Positions 1-7,587 of a stretch of 21,084 nt of DNA are shown here, in pieces (within the stretch, counting starts at the first letter, position 1; every line of letters starts with the position of its first letter). A model generated the notes under the pieces. The model made no database searches. It was not told the origin of the DNA and was given only the letters and a program-made list of their open reading frames with translations. Position numbers and translations under genes: made by a program. This stretch comes from JBHJOF01 sp050330055 (GTDB lineage Bacteria; Pseudomonadota; Alphaproteobacteria; Kiloniellales; JAKSDN01), in the NCBI GenBank assembly GCA_050330055.1, contig JBHJOF010000121.1, positions 1 through 21,084 on the forward strand, read 5' to 3'.

Positions 1-960
1 GTTGCCGCCGCGCGGCTGGCGCTGCAGGCCCTGGCCGAGCCAGAGCAGGGCCGGGCCGGCACCATAGAGCCGCGCGGCCTGCTCGATCATTGCTGCAGGC
101 ACGCCGGTCGCCTGCTCGCCCCAGGCCGGCGTGCAGTCGTCCAGAAGCGGCTCGACCTCGTCCCAGCCCAGCGTGTGCCGCGCGATGAAGTCGCGGTCGA
201 TCAGGCCTTCGCGCCGCAGCACGTGCAGCAGGGCAAAGGCCAGCGCAGCGTCGCTACCGGGGAAGAGCTGCAGGTGCAGGTCGGCCGCGGCGGCGGTTTC
301 GTGGCGCACCGGGTCGACCACGATGACCTGGCCCGGCGCCTCCTTGAGCCAGTGCTTGTGCGCGTGCGGCGCCGAGGCCGAAGGGTTGGCGCCCCAGACC
401 ACGATGCAGGCGGCATCGCGCGCGCTCTTGGGATCGAAGCCCGTGCTCGAGCTGCCGATGACATAGCGCAGCGCCACATGGCCCGCGTTGTTGCAGATGG
501 TGTCAGGGTCGACCTCGGTCGCGCCCAGCCTGTTGAAGAAGCGCATCGGGAAGTCGCCGGCCAGCTTGGAGCAGGTGCCGGTGTAGTGGCTGTGCAGGAT
601 GCTGGCGGGGCCGTGCCGCTCGATCGCCTGGTTCAGGCGCCGGGCGATCTCCTCAAGCGCCTCGTCCCAGGAGACCGGGGCGAACTGGCCGCTGCCCTCG
701 GGGCCGGCCCCCTTGGGACCGATTCTGCGCAGCGGCCGGCTCAGCCGCGCCGCCGGATCGCGCCACACCCCGTTGTAGGCGATCGCGCACTTGCCGCAGA
801 GCGCGCCGCGGCTGACCGGGTGGTGCGCGTCGCCCAGTACCTTGGCGATCCGCCCGCCGCGCCGCACCACGGCGATGCCGCAGGCGTCGTAGCAATCGCG
901 CGGGCAGGTGGTGCGGACGATGTCCTTATCGGGGCTGGCGGCGGCGCTGGTTGCGGACAT
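1..960 (-). CDS. Molybdopterin/[4Fe-4S] oxidoreductase, N-terminal part (runs off left edge)
   Basis: The first 320 residues of a DMSO-reductase-superfamily molybdoenzyme are present; the rest lies beyond the left edge. It begins at ATG 960, preceded by GGGAGG six bases upstream. An N-terminal [4Fe-4S] motif is visible: C19, C23 and C27 in CPRDCYDAC, then C55 and C58 in ALCGKC. The molybdopterin domain follows (VSWDEALEEIARRLN near 96-110; VWGANPSASAP near 188-198). C156 in TICNNAG lies about where Cys-ligated relatives carry the molybdenum ligand; this assignment is inference. There is no twin-arginine signal, so a cytoplasmic enzyme is expected. The substrate cannot be told from this fragment; formate-dehydrogenase-like and other oxidoreductases of the family are possible. 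It lies downstream of two bactofilin genes on the same strand with a 135-bp gap. Confidence 0.9.
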   Translation of the reverse strand, partial: MSATSAAASPDKDIVRTTCPRDCYDACGIAVVRRGGRIAKVLGDAHHPVSRGALCGKCAIAYNGVWRDPAARLSRPLRRIGPKGAGPEGSGQFAPVSWDEALEEIARRLNQAIERHGPASILHSHYTGTCSKLAGDFPMRFFNRLGATEVDPDTICNNAGHVALRYVIGSSSTGFDPKSARDAACIVVWGANPSASAPHAHKHWLKEAPGQVIVVDPVRHETAAAADLHLQLFPGSDAALAFALLHVLRREGLIDRDFIARHTLGWDEVEPLLDDCTPAWGEQATGVPAAMIEQAARLYGAGPALLWLGQGLQRQPRGGN

Positions 961-1017
961 GGCGAACCTCCCGCCCAACGCTTAGCCGCGCAATGGTATG
1001 GCCACAAGGGCCACAAT

Positions 1018-1036
1018 GGCCCAGGTCCCTGGGGCC
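1018..1036. other. Small imperfect hairpin between bactofilin and molybdoenzyme genes
   Basis: GGCCCAGG at 1018-1025 pairs with CCTGGGGCC at 1028-1036 with one bulged base. Other GGCCAC/TGGCCC copies lie just to the left. There is no T-run, so it is not a convincing terminator. It could be a local mRNA structure in the 135-bp gap. Confidence 0.25.
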
Positions 1037-1095
1037 ACTGGCGCCCGCCTGACGGTCCGGAGCGCGCCTTTCCGACCGCCGCCCGAGGCAGTGCC

Positions 1096-1575
1096 TCAGC
1101 CTTTGACGGCGGCGGCCTGCGGTGTGCTTGCGGAGGTGCCGGAGCTGCTGCCGAGGCGCACGCTGGCGGCCGGCTCGATCTTGTCCAGCCGGGTGAAGCG
1201 GCCCTCCAGATAAGCGCCGGCCTCGATCGCCAGGGTCTCGTGCACCACGTCGCCATTGACCCGCGCGGTCTTGGCGATGTTCACCATCTTGGCCTTGATC
1301 TGGCCGCTGATGGTGCCGGCGATGGTGGCCTTGTCGGCAAAGATCGAGCCCTTGACCCGGGCGTGTTCACCCAGCGTCAGGGTCCGGCTCTTCACGTCCC
1401 CTTCGATCTGGCCGTCGATCTGGATATCGCCGGCGCTCTCCACGTCACCGGTGATCTTGAGATCGGCGCTGATGATGGAAGGGGCTTGATTGGTCCCTCC
1501 GCTCGCGGACACCGGGCTCTGGCTCACGCTTGCCTCCGTCTTGCTGTCGGTTGGTTGGTCGGACTTGCCAAACAT
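1096..1575 (-). CDS. Bactofilin (polymer-forming cytoskeletal protein)
   Basis: This 159-residue protein has the size and layout of a bactofilin. A disordered polar N-terminus (about 1-30) leads into a repetitive beta-helix core (about 33-130), with short turns such as ITGDVESAGDIQIDGQIEGDVKS. A Pro/Ala/Ser-rich tail ends it. Bactofilins self-assemble into nucleotide-independent filaments that scaffold cell-shape, stalk or wall-synthesis machinery at the inner membrane. ATG 1575 is preceded by AGGAG with an 8-base spacer. The gene starts 26 bp after a second bactofilin-like gene ends, so the two are probably co-transcribed. Adjacent bactofilin paralogues are known from other bacteria. The family call is firm; the specific cellular role is unknown. 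Confidence 0.92.
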   Translation of the reverse strand: MFGKSDQPTDSKTEASVSQSPVSASGGTNQAPSIISADLKITGDVESAGDIQIDGQIEGDVKSRTLTLGEHARVKGSIFADKATIAGTISGQIKAKMVNIAKTARVNGDVVHETLAIEAGAYLEGRFTRLDKIEPAASVRLGSSSGTSASTPQAAAVKG

Positions 1576-1601
1576 GTTCTCAACTCCTGCCGCACAGGGC
1601 G

Positions 1602-2327
1602 CTAGCGGTTCTCCAGGGGGTTCAGGCGCCAGGGCTTGCGGCCCCTGTGCTTGGCGCCCGGCTCCATGTGCAGTTCGCGGTGGAAGATGCTGCCGTTGAC
1701 CCGCGCGGTCCTGGCCAGGGTCACGGAGTGGGCGGTGATTGGGCCGTCGATCATGCCGCCGACCCAGACCTGCTGGGCGATAATGGAGCCCAAGACCCTG
1801 CCGCCGGGCGCGATCGACACGCTGTCGCAGAGAATCTCACCCTCCACCATGCCATAGAGATCGATATGGCCGTCGCACTCCACGCAGCCGACGACCGTGA
1901 TGTCCGGCCCCAGCGTCGCGGCGGCCGTGCTGGCGCTGGGCAGGCTGCGGGCGAGGTATTGCTCGTGGCTCTCCTTCTCCCAGCGGACGCCCTTGACCAG
2001 CCGCTGCATCCTCGCCTCGGCGGAGCCTCCGGCGCAGCCAGGGTCGGCCGGCGACAGGTCGTTGCGCTTGGCCTCTGTGCGGGCGTGGACCGCTGCCCGA
2101 GCGGGAGATCCGTTTGCGGCAGGGGCCGGACCCGGCACCGCGTCCCGCTGGACCGAGGTGACCTCCTCCGGCTCCGCGTCGTGCCGCCGCCTGCGTCGGC
2201 CGCGCGGCAGGGCATAGGGCGCCGCCTTGGGCCGTGGCTCGGCGACCGCGGGCCCCTCTGGGGAGGTGTCCGCCTCCTCACGGCTGGCACGCGCCCGCAC
2301 CGAGCGTTCGTGCGCCCGGTCGGTCAC
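1602..2327 (-). CDS. Bactofilin-family protein with long charged N-terminal extension
   Basis: This protein has 241 residues from GTG 2327. The first ~125 are Arg/Ala/Pro/Glu-rich and probably disordered, with no predicted signal or membrane segment. Residues ~128-225 form a bactofilin-like beta-helix (DITVVGCVECDGHIDLYGMV, then VLGSIIAQQVWVGGMIDG and ARVNGSIFHRELHMEPGA). The short basic tail ends RKPWRLNPLENR. It is probably a partner or co-polymer of the adjacent 159-aa bactofilin. The start is uncertain. GTG 2327 has no good ribosome binding site, while a perfect AGGAGG (2368-2373) is followed after 7 bases by an in-frame ATC codon (2358-2360). No ATG, GTG or TTG occurs in frame between 2327 and the upstream stop at 2418-2420. 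Confidence 0.8.
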   Translation of the reverse strand: MTDRAHERSVRARASREEADTSPEGPAVAEPRPKAAPYALPRGRRRRRHDAEPEEVTSVQRDAVPGPAPAANGSPARAAVHARTEAKRNDLSPADPGCAGGSAEARMQRLVKGVRWEKESHEQYLARSLPSASTAAATLGPDITVVGCVECDGHIDLYGMVEGEILCDSVSIAPGGRVLGSIIAQQVWVGGMIDGPITAHSVTLARTARVNGSIFHRELHMEPGAKHRGRKPWRLNPLENR

Positions 2328-2367
2328 GCGTCGCGGCAGCGTGAGCTCTAGCGGCGGGATGGTTCGC

Positions 2368-2373
2368 CCTCCT
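2368..2373 (-). promoter_or_regulatory. Perfect Shine-Dalgarno upstream of the long bactofilin gene
   Basis: AGGAGG on the minus strand is the strongest ribosome-binding match in this leader. It is 40 bases from the GTG at 2327 but 7 bases from an in-frame ATC at 2360. It therefore argues for a longer protein than the GTG start gives. Confidence 0.5.
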
Positions 2374-2403
2374 GTTTCAGCTTCAAGTTCCGGCCCATCG
2401 TTA

Positions 2404-2409
2404 ATAATA
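2404..2409 (-). promoter_or_regulatory. Candidate -10 element for the bactofilin genes
   Basis: TATTAT on the minus strand sits in the most AT-rich stretch of the leader. The best -35-like match, TTTACA at 2430-2435, is 20 bases away, which is longer than usual. The same region reads TTAA-N7-TTGA (2401-2415), one base off the CtrA consensus TTAA-N7-TTAA. Both readings are tentative. Confidence 0.25.
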
Positions 2410-2601
2410 CTTTGACGCTAATTCAGGGGTGTAAACAAATCGTTGCCACAAAGATGTTACGGGCAAAGACCTTAGCCGGGCAAGCTCAGGTGACTGGCCA
2501 CCTTTCGGGGCGCGCACCGGCTTGCCCGCGCCGATCTCTAGCCTGAGGCATCCCCGGCTTTATGCTTATGCGCCCGGACCCGGGCGGCAGCGGGGCCAAA
2601 G

Positions 2602-2671
2602 GGGAGGCTGGACCCCGATCGAGGTGATGCTTCAACCTCAACCCACCTCGATCGACCCTGGTCTGCCTCCC
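2602..2671. repeat. Long imperfect inverted repeat, possible structured RNA
   Basis: There are three stacked stems. GGGAGGC (2602-2608) pairs with GCCTCCC (2665-2671). GACC (2611-2614) pairs with GGTC (2660-2663). A perfect 11-bp stem CGATCGAGGTG (2616-2626) pairs with its complement at 2644-2654. The loop is 17 bases. This is 22 paired bases within 70 nt and no T-run follows, so a plain terminator is unlikely. A small RNA, a protein-binding palindrome or a decayed repeat are all possible. Confidence 0.45.
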
Positions 2672-2763
2672 AGAAGGGGTCCATCGACCGGCGCCGCACT
2701 CCGCGGCCCCGCCCCTGGGGGCCCTAAGGCCCCTCGTCGGGCAGCAGCAACGTCAGACTAGCA

Positions 2764-2792
2764 CGCCGCCCGGCAGGTGCGGAAGGGCGGCG
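2764..2792 (-). terminator. GC hairpin downstream of the chemoreceptor gene
   Basis: CGCCGCCC (2764-2771) and GGGCGGCG (2785-2792) form a perfect 8-bp stem with a 13-base loop, about 50 bp past the chemoreceptor stop codon. No U-tract follows on the minus strand. It is a weak intrinsic terminator at best, or a 3'-end stabiliser. Confidence 0.35.
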
Positions 2793-2844
2793 GGCATCTG
2801 CGGCCGCGCGCTTTTGCCCTATCGCCCAGGTACGCGCCGGGAGG

Positions 2845-4536
2845 CTAGGCCGCCCGGATTTTGCCGGTGAAGCCTTCCACCTCGCTGGTCAGCTTGTCGG
2901 ACTGCTCGGAGAGCTGGCCGGCAGCCTCGAGCACGCGCGAGGCGGACTTGCCGGTCTCGCTGGCGGCCTGGGCAACGCCGTCGATGTTGCGATTGACCTC
3001 GTTGGTGCCGCTCGAGGCCTCCTGCACGTTCCGGGCGATCTCGCTGGTGGCGGCGTTCTGCTCCTCCACGGCCGAGGCGATGGACGAGGCGATCTCGTGG
3101 ATGCTGCCCACGGTCTCGCCGATGCCGCGGATGGCGCTGGCGGCGCCACCGGTCGCGTCCTGGATGCCGCCGATCTGCTGCGAGATCTCCTCCGTCGCCT
3201 TGGCCGTCTGGGTGGCGAGCGACTTGACCTCCGAGGCGACCACGGCGAAGCCCTTGCCGGCCTCGCCGGCGCGCGCCGCCTCGATCGTGGCATTGAGCGC
3301 CAAAAGGTTGGTCTGCTCGGCGATGTCCTGGATCAGATTGACAACCTCGCCGATCTTCTGCGCCGCCTCGACCAGGCTGGCGACCTTGCTGTTGGTCTCG
3401 TTGGCATCGTCGACCGCTTTCTTGGCGACGTCGGTCGCTTTGGCTACCTGCTGTGCGATCTCCCGGATCGAGGCCGAGAGCTCCTCGGCCGAGGCGGCTA
3501 CGGTGTTGACGTTCTGGGCGGCCTGCTCGGAGGCGGCGGCAGCGGCCGCGGCCTGCTTCTCGGTCTCTTCGGCGGTGGCCGACATGGATTCGGCGGTGCC
3601 GCGCATCTCCAGCGAGGCGGACGACACGGTATCGACGATACCCTTGATGCTGGCCTGGAAGCTGTCGGCCAGCTCGTTCATGGCGCGGCGTTTCTCTTCC
3701 TCGGCGCGTTGCGCGCTCCGGGCGTTCTCCTCCTCGAGACGCTGCTTCTCGACGGCGTTCTCCTTGAAGACCTGGACCGCGGCGGCCATCTCGCCGATCT
3801 CGTCATGGCTGCCCTGGCCCGGAATCTCGACCGTGATGTCGCCATTGGCCAGGCTGTGCATGCAGGCGGTCATACCGTTGATCGGCCGAGTGATGCTGCG
3901 CGAGATGAGGAACGAGATCGCGCCGATCACGATGAGAATTGTCGCGCAGACGGCAGAGATGATGCGCGCGCTATGCCAGAACAGGGTATCGAGATCGTCG
4001 ATGTATACGCCGGTGCCGACGATCCAGCCCCAGGGCGCGAAGCCCTGGACGAAGGATTCCTTGGGGGCCGGCTCACTCTCGCCCGGCTTTGGCCAGACGT
4101 AGGAGACGAAGCCCGCCCCCTTCGCCCTGACCACCTTCACAAAGTCCGCGAAAAGCTGCACGCCATTCGCGTCCTTCATGTCCGTCAAGTCCTTGCCGTT
4201 CAGCTCAGGCCTGATCGGGTGCATCACCACGACCGCGGCCATGTCGTTGACCCAGTAGTAGTTGTCGCCGTCGTAGCGCATGGTGGCGACGGCCTTGAGG
4301 GCTTCTTCCTGCGCCTCGGCCTCGGTCATCTCGCCCGCCTGGGCACGTGCGTGGTAGCCCTCGACCGTAGTCACCGCGTTCTCGACCAGGTGCTGGAGTT
4401 CGGCACGCTTTGCCGCCAGCAGCTCGGCCTTGAGGTCGACCAGGAGGTAGGCCGAGATCGAGACCAGGGCGGCGGCAAACAGCAGGATGATCGAATAGAC
4501 GCGATGGGAAATCTTGAGAGTCGGCATCTTGGGCAT
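2845..4536 (-). CDS. Methyl-accepting chemotaxis protein with periplasmic Cache domain
   Basis: This transmembrane chemoreceptor has 563 residues from ATG 4536. It has TM1 (about 10-32) and a periplasmic Cache-type sensor (about 33-185), which includes YDGDNYYWVND and GWIVGTGVYIDD. TM2 follows (about 190-212), then HAMP (ITRPINGMT onward, to ~265), then a long coiled-coil signalling domain. The conserved hairpin tip reads IAEQTNLLALNATIEAARAG, the region that contacts CheA and CheW. There is no C-terminal CheR/CheB-tethering pentapeptide (it ends GFTGKIRAA). A TTG 15 bases upstream (4551) is possible but has no ribosome site, whereas GTGGA lies 8 bases before ATG 4536. Small single Cache domains of this type often bind small organic acids; the ligand here is unknown. 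No chemotaxis genes adjoin it. An FNR-type box lies upstream. Confidence 0.95.
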   Translation of the reverse strand: MPKMPTLKISHRVYSIILLFAAALVSISAYLLVDLKAELLAAKRAELQHLVENAVTTVEGYHARAQAGEMTEAEAQEEALKAVATMRYDGDNYYWVNDMAAVVVMHPIRPELNGKDLTDMKDANGVQLFADFVKVVRAKGAGFVSYVWPKPGESEPAPKESFVQGFAPWGWIVGTGVYIDDLDTLFWHSARIISAVCATILIVIGAISFLISRSITRPINGMTACMHSLANGDITVEIPGQGSHDEIGEMAAAVQVFKENAVEKQRLEEENARSAQRAEEEKRRAMNELADSFQASIKGIVDTVSSASLEMRGTAESMSATAEETEKQAAAAAAASEQAAQNVNTVAASAEELSASIREIAQQVAKATDVAKKAVDDANETNSKVASLVEAAQKIGEVVNLIQDIAEQTNLLALNATIEAARAGEAGKGFAVVASEVKSLATQTAKATEEISQQIGGIQDATGGAASAIRGIGETVGSIHEIASSIASAVEEQNAATSEIARNVQEASSGTNEVNRNIDGVAQAASETGKSASRVLEAAGQLSEQSDKLTSEVEGFTGKIRAA

Positions 4537-4644
4537 TGCAGTGATCCACAAATGGCGTGCGCCCCGGCCGCGTGTTCGGCTGCGGGCGCCTGGACAGCGA
4601 GGCCACAGCCTACATCTGAGGAATTAATATAAAGTATAGCCCAA

Positions 4645-4658
4645 TTGATCTATATCAA
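4645..4658 (-). promoter_or_regulatory. FNR/FixK-type operator in the chemoreceptor leader
   Basis: TTGAT-CTAT-ATCAA matches the FNR/FixK/Anr consensus TTGAT-N4-ATCAA perfectly. It extends to a 7-bp-arm palindrome AATTGAT/ATCAATT (4643-4660). It lies about 110 bp upstream of the chemoreceptor ATG in an AT-rich island unlike its surroundings. A -10-like TATACT (4633-4638, minus strand) is centred 16 bp downstream of the box. That would put the box between the -35 and -10 positions, which usually means repression. Activation would need a different start site. Confidence 0.6.
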
Positions 4659-4696
4659 TTTCATAAAATACAAAGAGCTAAGACTTACCGCAGGCC

Positions 4697-5563
4697 TCAA
4701 TCGCCGCCCCGCTTGCGGATCCAGCGCGACTGGATCACCAGCGCGGTGACGGTCAGCGTCAGGGTGATGGCGATCAGGATGGAGGAGGCGGCGTTGACCT
4801 CCGGCGTGACGCTGAAACGGACCATGGAATAGACCTTGACCGGGAAGGTGGTCGAGCCGGGGCCGGAGGTGAAGAAGGTGATCACGAAGTCGTCGAGCGA
4901 CAGGGTAAAGGCGAGCAGGGCGCCGGCCACGACGCCGGGCAGCATGTAGGGAAAGGTGACGTTCCAGAAGGTCTGCCACTGGTTGGCGCCGAGATCGAGC
5001 GAGGCCTCCTCCAGCGCCCTGTCGAACCCGGCCATGCGGGCGCGGATCACCACCGCCACGAAGGGGATCGAGAAGGCGATGTGGCTGACCGTGATGGTGA
5101 AGAGCCCGAGCGGGATGTCGAGCCGGGCGAAGAAGGCGAGCGCCGCCACGCCCATGCAGATCTCGGGGATCACGATCGGCAGATGCACCCAGCCCTCGAA
5201 GGGACCCTTGCCGGGAAAGCGAAAGCGGTAGAGCGAGAGACCCAGCATGGCGCCCAGAACTGTCGAGACCAGGGTAGAGACAAAGGCGATGAACAGGGAG
5301 TTGGTAAAGGCGGCGTGCAGTGCCTGGTTGTTTAGCGCCATCTCGTAGTAGCGCAGGGTGAAGCCCTGCCAGACGATGTTGCGCCTGCTGTCGTTGAAGC
5401 TGAAGGCGACCAGCGAAAGGATGGGGAAGTAGAGGAAGAAGAAGCCCAGGAACATGACGAGCTGCAGCCAGCGCTTGCGGCCGTACTCGAGCGGCCCGAC
5501 CTGGCGCCGGAAGCGGCTTGCGCGACGCCTGGCGGCCGCGCCTCTGGACAGCGCGATGCTCAT
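4697..5563 (-). CDS. potC: Spermidine/putrescine ABC transporter permease, PotC-like
   Basis: This inner-membrane permease has 288 residues and about six membrane segments, starting near residue 36 (VMFLGFFFLYFPILSLVAF). The cytoplasmic EAA loop that docks the ATPase reads EEASLDLGANQWQTFWNVTFP. SLDDFVITFFTSGPGSTTFPVKVY is typical of PotC. The start is ATG 5563, whose ATGA overlaps the stop of the upstream PotB-like gene by 4 bases, indicating translational coupling. The frame stays open further upstream to 5842, but that part overlaps PotB and is not a plausible protein. It is the last gene of the potD-potB-potC order and no ATPase gene follows it. Confidence 0.93.
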   Translation of the reverse strand: MSIALSRGAAARRRASRFRRQVGPLEYGRKRWLQLVMFLGFFFLYFPILSLVAFSFNDSRRNIVWQGFTLRYYEMALNNQALHAAFTNSLFIAFVSTLVSTVLGAMLGLSLYRFRFPGKGPFEGWVHLPIVIPEICMGVAALAFFARLDIPLGLFTITVSHIAFSIPFVAVVIRARMAGFDRALEEASLDLGANQWQTFWNVTFPYMLPGVVAGALLAFTLSLDDFVITFFTSGPGSTTFPVKVYSMVRFSVTPEVNAASSILIAITLTLTVTALVIQSRWIRKRGGD

Positions 5564-6471
5564 GCGGCCTCCAGCGGCCTGCTGCGCCCGGCCTGGGTCG
5601 CGCGCAGCCAGAGGATCAGGAAGGTCGCATAGAGCAGCAGGAACGACAGGGCGGCACCGAACGGCCAGTCGCGCGACGAGCTGAATTGCCGGGCGATCAG
5701 GTTGCCGATCATTTCGCTGTCGGTGCCGCCCAGCAGGTCGGGTGTCAGGAAGGTGCCGAGGCTGAGAATCGAGACCAGGAGGCAGCCGGAGATGATGCCC
5801 GGCATGGCCAGCGGGATGGTGACCGTAACCAGCATGCGCCACTGGCCGGCGCCGAGGTCGAGCGCCGCCTCCAGGTAGGCCTTGTCGAGCTTCTCCAGCG
5901 TGGCGTAGACCGGCAGCACCAGGAAGGGCAGGTGGACGTAGACCAGCCCGATGATCACGGCTTGCTGGTTATAGAGCAGCTCCAGCGGCTGAAACGGCCC
6001 AAGCAGGTCGGGCAGGCCGACCAGAGCCAGCGCGCCGGCCAGCTTGTCGTGCAGCCACTCCAGCCCGAAGTTCAGGAATCCGCGGGTGCGCAGCACGGCG
6101 ATCCAGGCATAGGTGCGGATCAGCAGGTTGGTCCAGAAGGGTAGAATCACCAGCAGCAGCAGCGGGTTCTTGAAGCGCTGCGGCGCGAAAGCAATGCCCA
6201 TGGCCATGGGGAAGCCGATGATGAAGCAGAGCGCCGTGGTGATGGCGGCGATCCGGACCGACTTCCAGATGATCGAGAGATGGATCCACTCGAGCGCCCG
6301 GTCGTAATTGGCGAGCGTGAAGTCGAGCAGTATCTGCCCCTGCGGCCCGCGCTCGGCGAAGCTGTAGACCCAGACGATGACCAGCGGCAGGGTGAAGAAG
6401 ACGACCAGCCAGGCGGACGGCGGCAGCGTCAGGACGGCGAACGCCAGCTTGTTACGGCGCCAGGGCTCCAT
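5560..6471 (-). CDS. potB: Spermidine/putrescine ABC transporter permease, PotB-like
   Basis: This permease has 303 residues. A first membrane segment lies at about 13-35 (VLTLPPSAWLVVFFTLPLV), followed by about five more. The EAA loop reads LEAALDLGAGQWRMLVTVTIPLAMPG. The LLIRTYAW segment and the end of the protein resemble PotB/PotH. It forms the membrane channel with the PotC-like partner, whose ATG overlaps its stop codon. It starts 48 bp after the stop of the PotD-like gene, so one operon is likely. The choice of PotB over PotH (putrescine-specific) cannot be made from sequence alone. Confidence 0.92.
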   Translation of the reverse strand: MEPWRRNKLAFAVLTLPPSAWLVVFFTLPLVIVWVYSFAERGPQGQILLDFTLANYDRALEWIHLSIIWKSVRIAAITTALCFIIGFPMAMGIAFAPQRFKNPLLLLVILPFWTNLLIRTYAWIAVLRTRGFLNFGLEWLHDKLAGALALVGLPDLLGPFQPLELLYNQQAVIIGLVYVHLPFLVLPVYATLEKLDKAYLEAALDLGAGQWRMLVTVTIPLAMPGIISGCLLVSILSLGTFLTPDLLGGTDSEMIGNLIARQFSSSRDWPFGAALSFLLLYATFLILWLRATQAGRSRPLEAA

Positions 6472-6519
6472 CGCCGACGCTGCTCTCCCGTCTGGTCCGG
6501 CCGGTCGCGGTCGACTGGC

Positions 6520-7587
6520 TCAGGCCGCCTGGATGGCGGTCCAGGCCTCGTCGTAGAGCTTCAGCGCGTCGCCCACGTCGATCAGCGACTCGCACCTGGC
6601 GACGATCTCGTCGGGTAGGTAGATCGCCGGATTTTCCAGGTCGGCCGGATTGACGAGCTGGCGCGCCGACTTGTTGCTGGTCGCGTAGTGGATCGTGTTG
6701 GCGATCTCCGCGTTTACCTCCGGATCTTGGATGTGGTTGATGAACTCGTAGGCTTTGTCGATGTTGGGCGCGCCCTTGGGGATGCAGAGTCCGTCGACCC
6801 AGATCACGCTGCCCTCCTTGGGCACGACGTAGGACAGGTCGTCGTCTTCGGCCATCACCTTGAGCACGTCGCCGTTCCACTCCATGACCACGTCGACGTC
6901 GCCGGCGATCAGCATGTCCTGACCGGAATCCGGCACGAAGGCCTTGAGGTTCTTCTTCTGCTTGATCAGCAGGTCACGCGCCTGTGCGATCTCGTCGGGA
7001 TTGGTGCTGTTGGCCGAGTGCCCGAGGTACATCAGCGCCAGGGCCAGCACGAAGCGGGCGTCTGCGAGGAGCGCAATGCGCCCCGCGTACTGGTCGCTGT
7101 CGAACACCACCTTCCAGCTGTCCGGTGTCTCGACCTTCGACTTGCGATAGCCGATGCCGACGCTGCCCCAGAAGTAGGGCACGTTATACTTGCAGCCCGG
7201 ATCGAACGCGGGATCGAGGAAGTTCACGTCGATGTGCTCGAAGTTCGGTATCCGCGAGCGGTCGATCTCCTCCAGCATGCCGGCTTTGATCATGGTCTCG
7301 ATCATGTAATCGCTGGGGAAGATGACGTCGTAGCCCGGGTTGCCTTCCTGGAACTTGGCGTACATCTCCTCCAGGTTGGCGTAGAGGTCGTACTGCACGT
7401 TGATCCCGGTGCTCTCGGTGAAGGTCTGGAGCGTGGTGTCGCCGATGTAGGTGTCCCAGTTGTAGACGTTGACCTGGCCCGACTGCGCCAAGCTGGCCTT
7501 ACCGCCGAAGCTGAGCACCACGGCCGCTGCGCCGCTGCCCTTGAGGAAGGTACGGCGATCGACGCCCCAGTCTCTCATTGTCCGCAT
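6520..7587 (-). CDS. potD: Polyamine-binding protein, PotD-like, Tat-exported
   Basis: This periplasmic binding protein has 355 residues from ATG 7587. A twin-arginine signal occupies the N-terminus (R11-R12 in DRRTFLKGSGAAAVV), with likely cleavage near ASLAQ (31-35). The mature part begins VNVYNWDTYIGD, the usual PotD/PotF opening. It also has YDVIFPSDYM, VPYFWGSVGIGY and a late VDGLCIPKGAPN segment of the polyamine-binding fold. ATG 7587 is chosen because AGGAGG (7597-7602) stands 9 bases before it; a TTG at 7608 adds seven residues but has no ribosome site. Tat rather than Sec export is seen in several alphaproteobacterial members. It is the first gene of potD-potB-potC and is divergent from an aminotransferase. 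Confidence 0.94.
   Translation of the reverse strand: MRTMRDWGVDRRTFLKGSGAAAVVLSFGGKASLAQSGQVNVYNWDTYIGDTTLQTFTESTGINVQYDLYANLEEMYAKFQEGNPGYDVIFPSDYMIETMIKAGMLEEIDRSRIPNFEHIDVNFLDPAFDPGCKYNVPYFWGSVGIGYRKSKVETPDSWKVVFDSDQYAGRIALLADARFVLALALMYLGHSANSTNPDEIAQARDLLIKQKKNLKAFVPDSGQDMLIAGDVDVVMEWNGDVLKVMAEDDDLSYVVPKEGSVIWVDGLCIPKGAPNIDKAYEFINHIQDPEVNAEIANTIHYATSNKSARQLVNPADLENPAIYLPDEIVARCESLIDVGDALKLYDEAWTAIQAA

Larger units (their letters stand above)
2328..2844. other. 517-bp gene-free region
   Basis: It lies between the 3' end of the chemoreceptor gene and the 5' side of the bactofilin gene, both minus strand. It holds the bactofilin leader (2328-2440), a long imperfect hairpin (2602-2671), a second hairpin GGGGCC-CTAA-GGCCCC (2718-2733) and a third at 2764-2792. 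A 79-codon plus-strand frame at 2522-2761 crosses the structured part and looks non-coding (Pro/Gly/Arg low complexity, no family resemblance). Confidence 0.6.

Noticed and set aside
175..1605. 476-codon plus-strand frame
   Set aside because: It is antisense to the molybdoenzyme and bactofilin genes, which have clear motifs.
2522..2761. 79-codon plus-strand frame in the gene-free region
   Set aside because: Low-complexity Pro/Arg/Gly translation running through hairpins, with no convincing ribosome site.
3097..4632. 511-codon plus-strand open frame opposite the chemoreceptor
   Set aside because: It mirrors the chemoreceptor codon phase, and the chemoreceptor motifs are unambiguous.
5564..5842. 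Upstream extension of the PotC-like frame
   Set aside because: It overlaps the PotB-like gene and its translation is not permease-like. The ATGA overlap at 5560-5563 gives the start.
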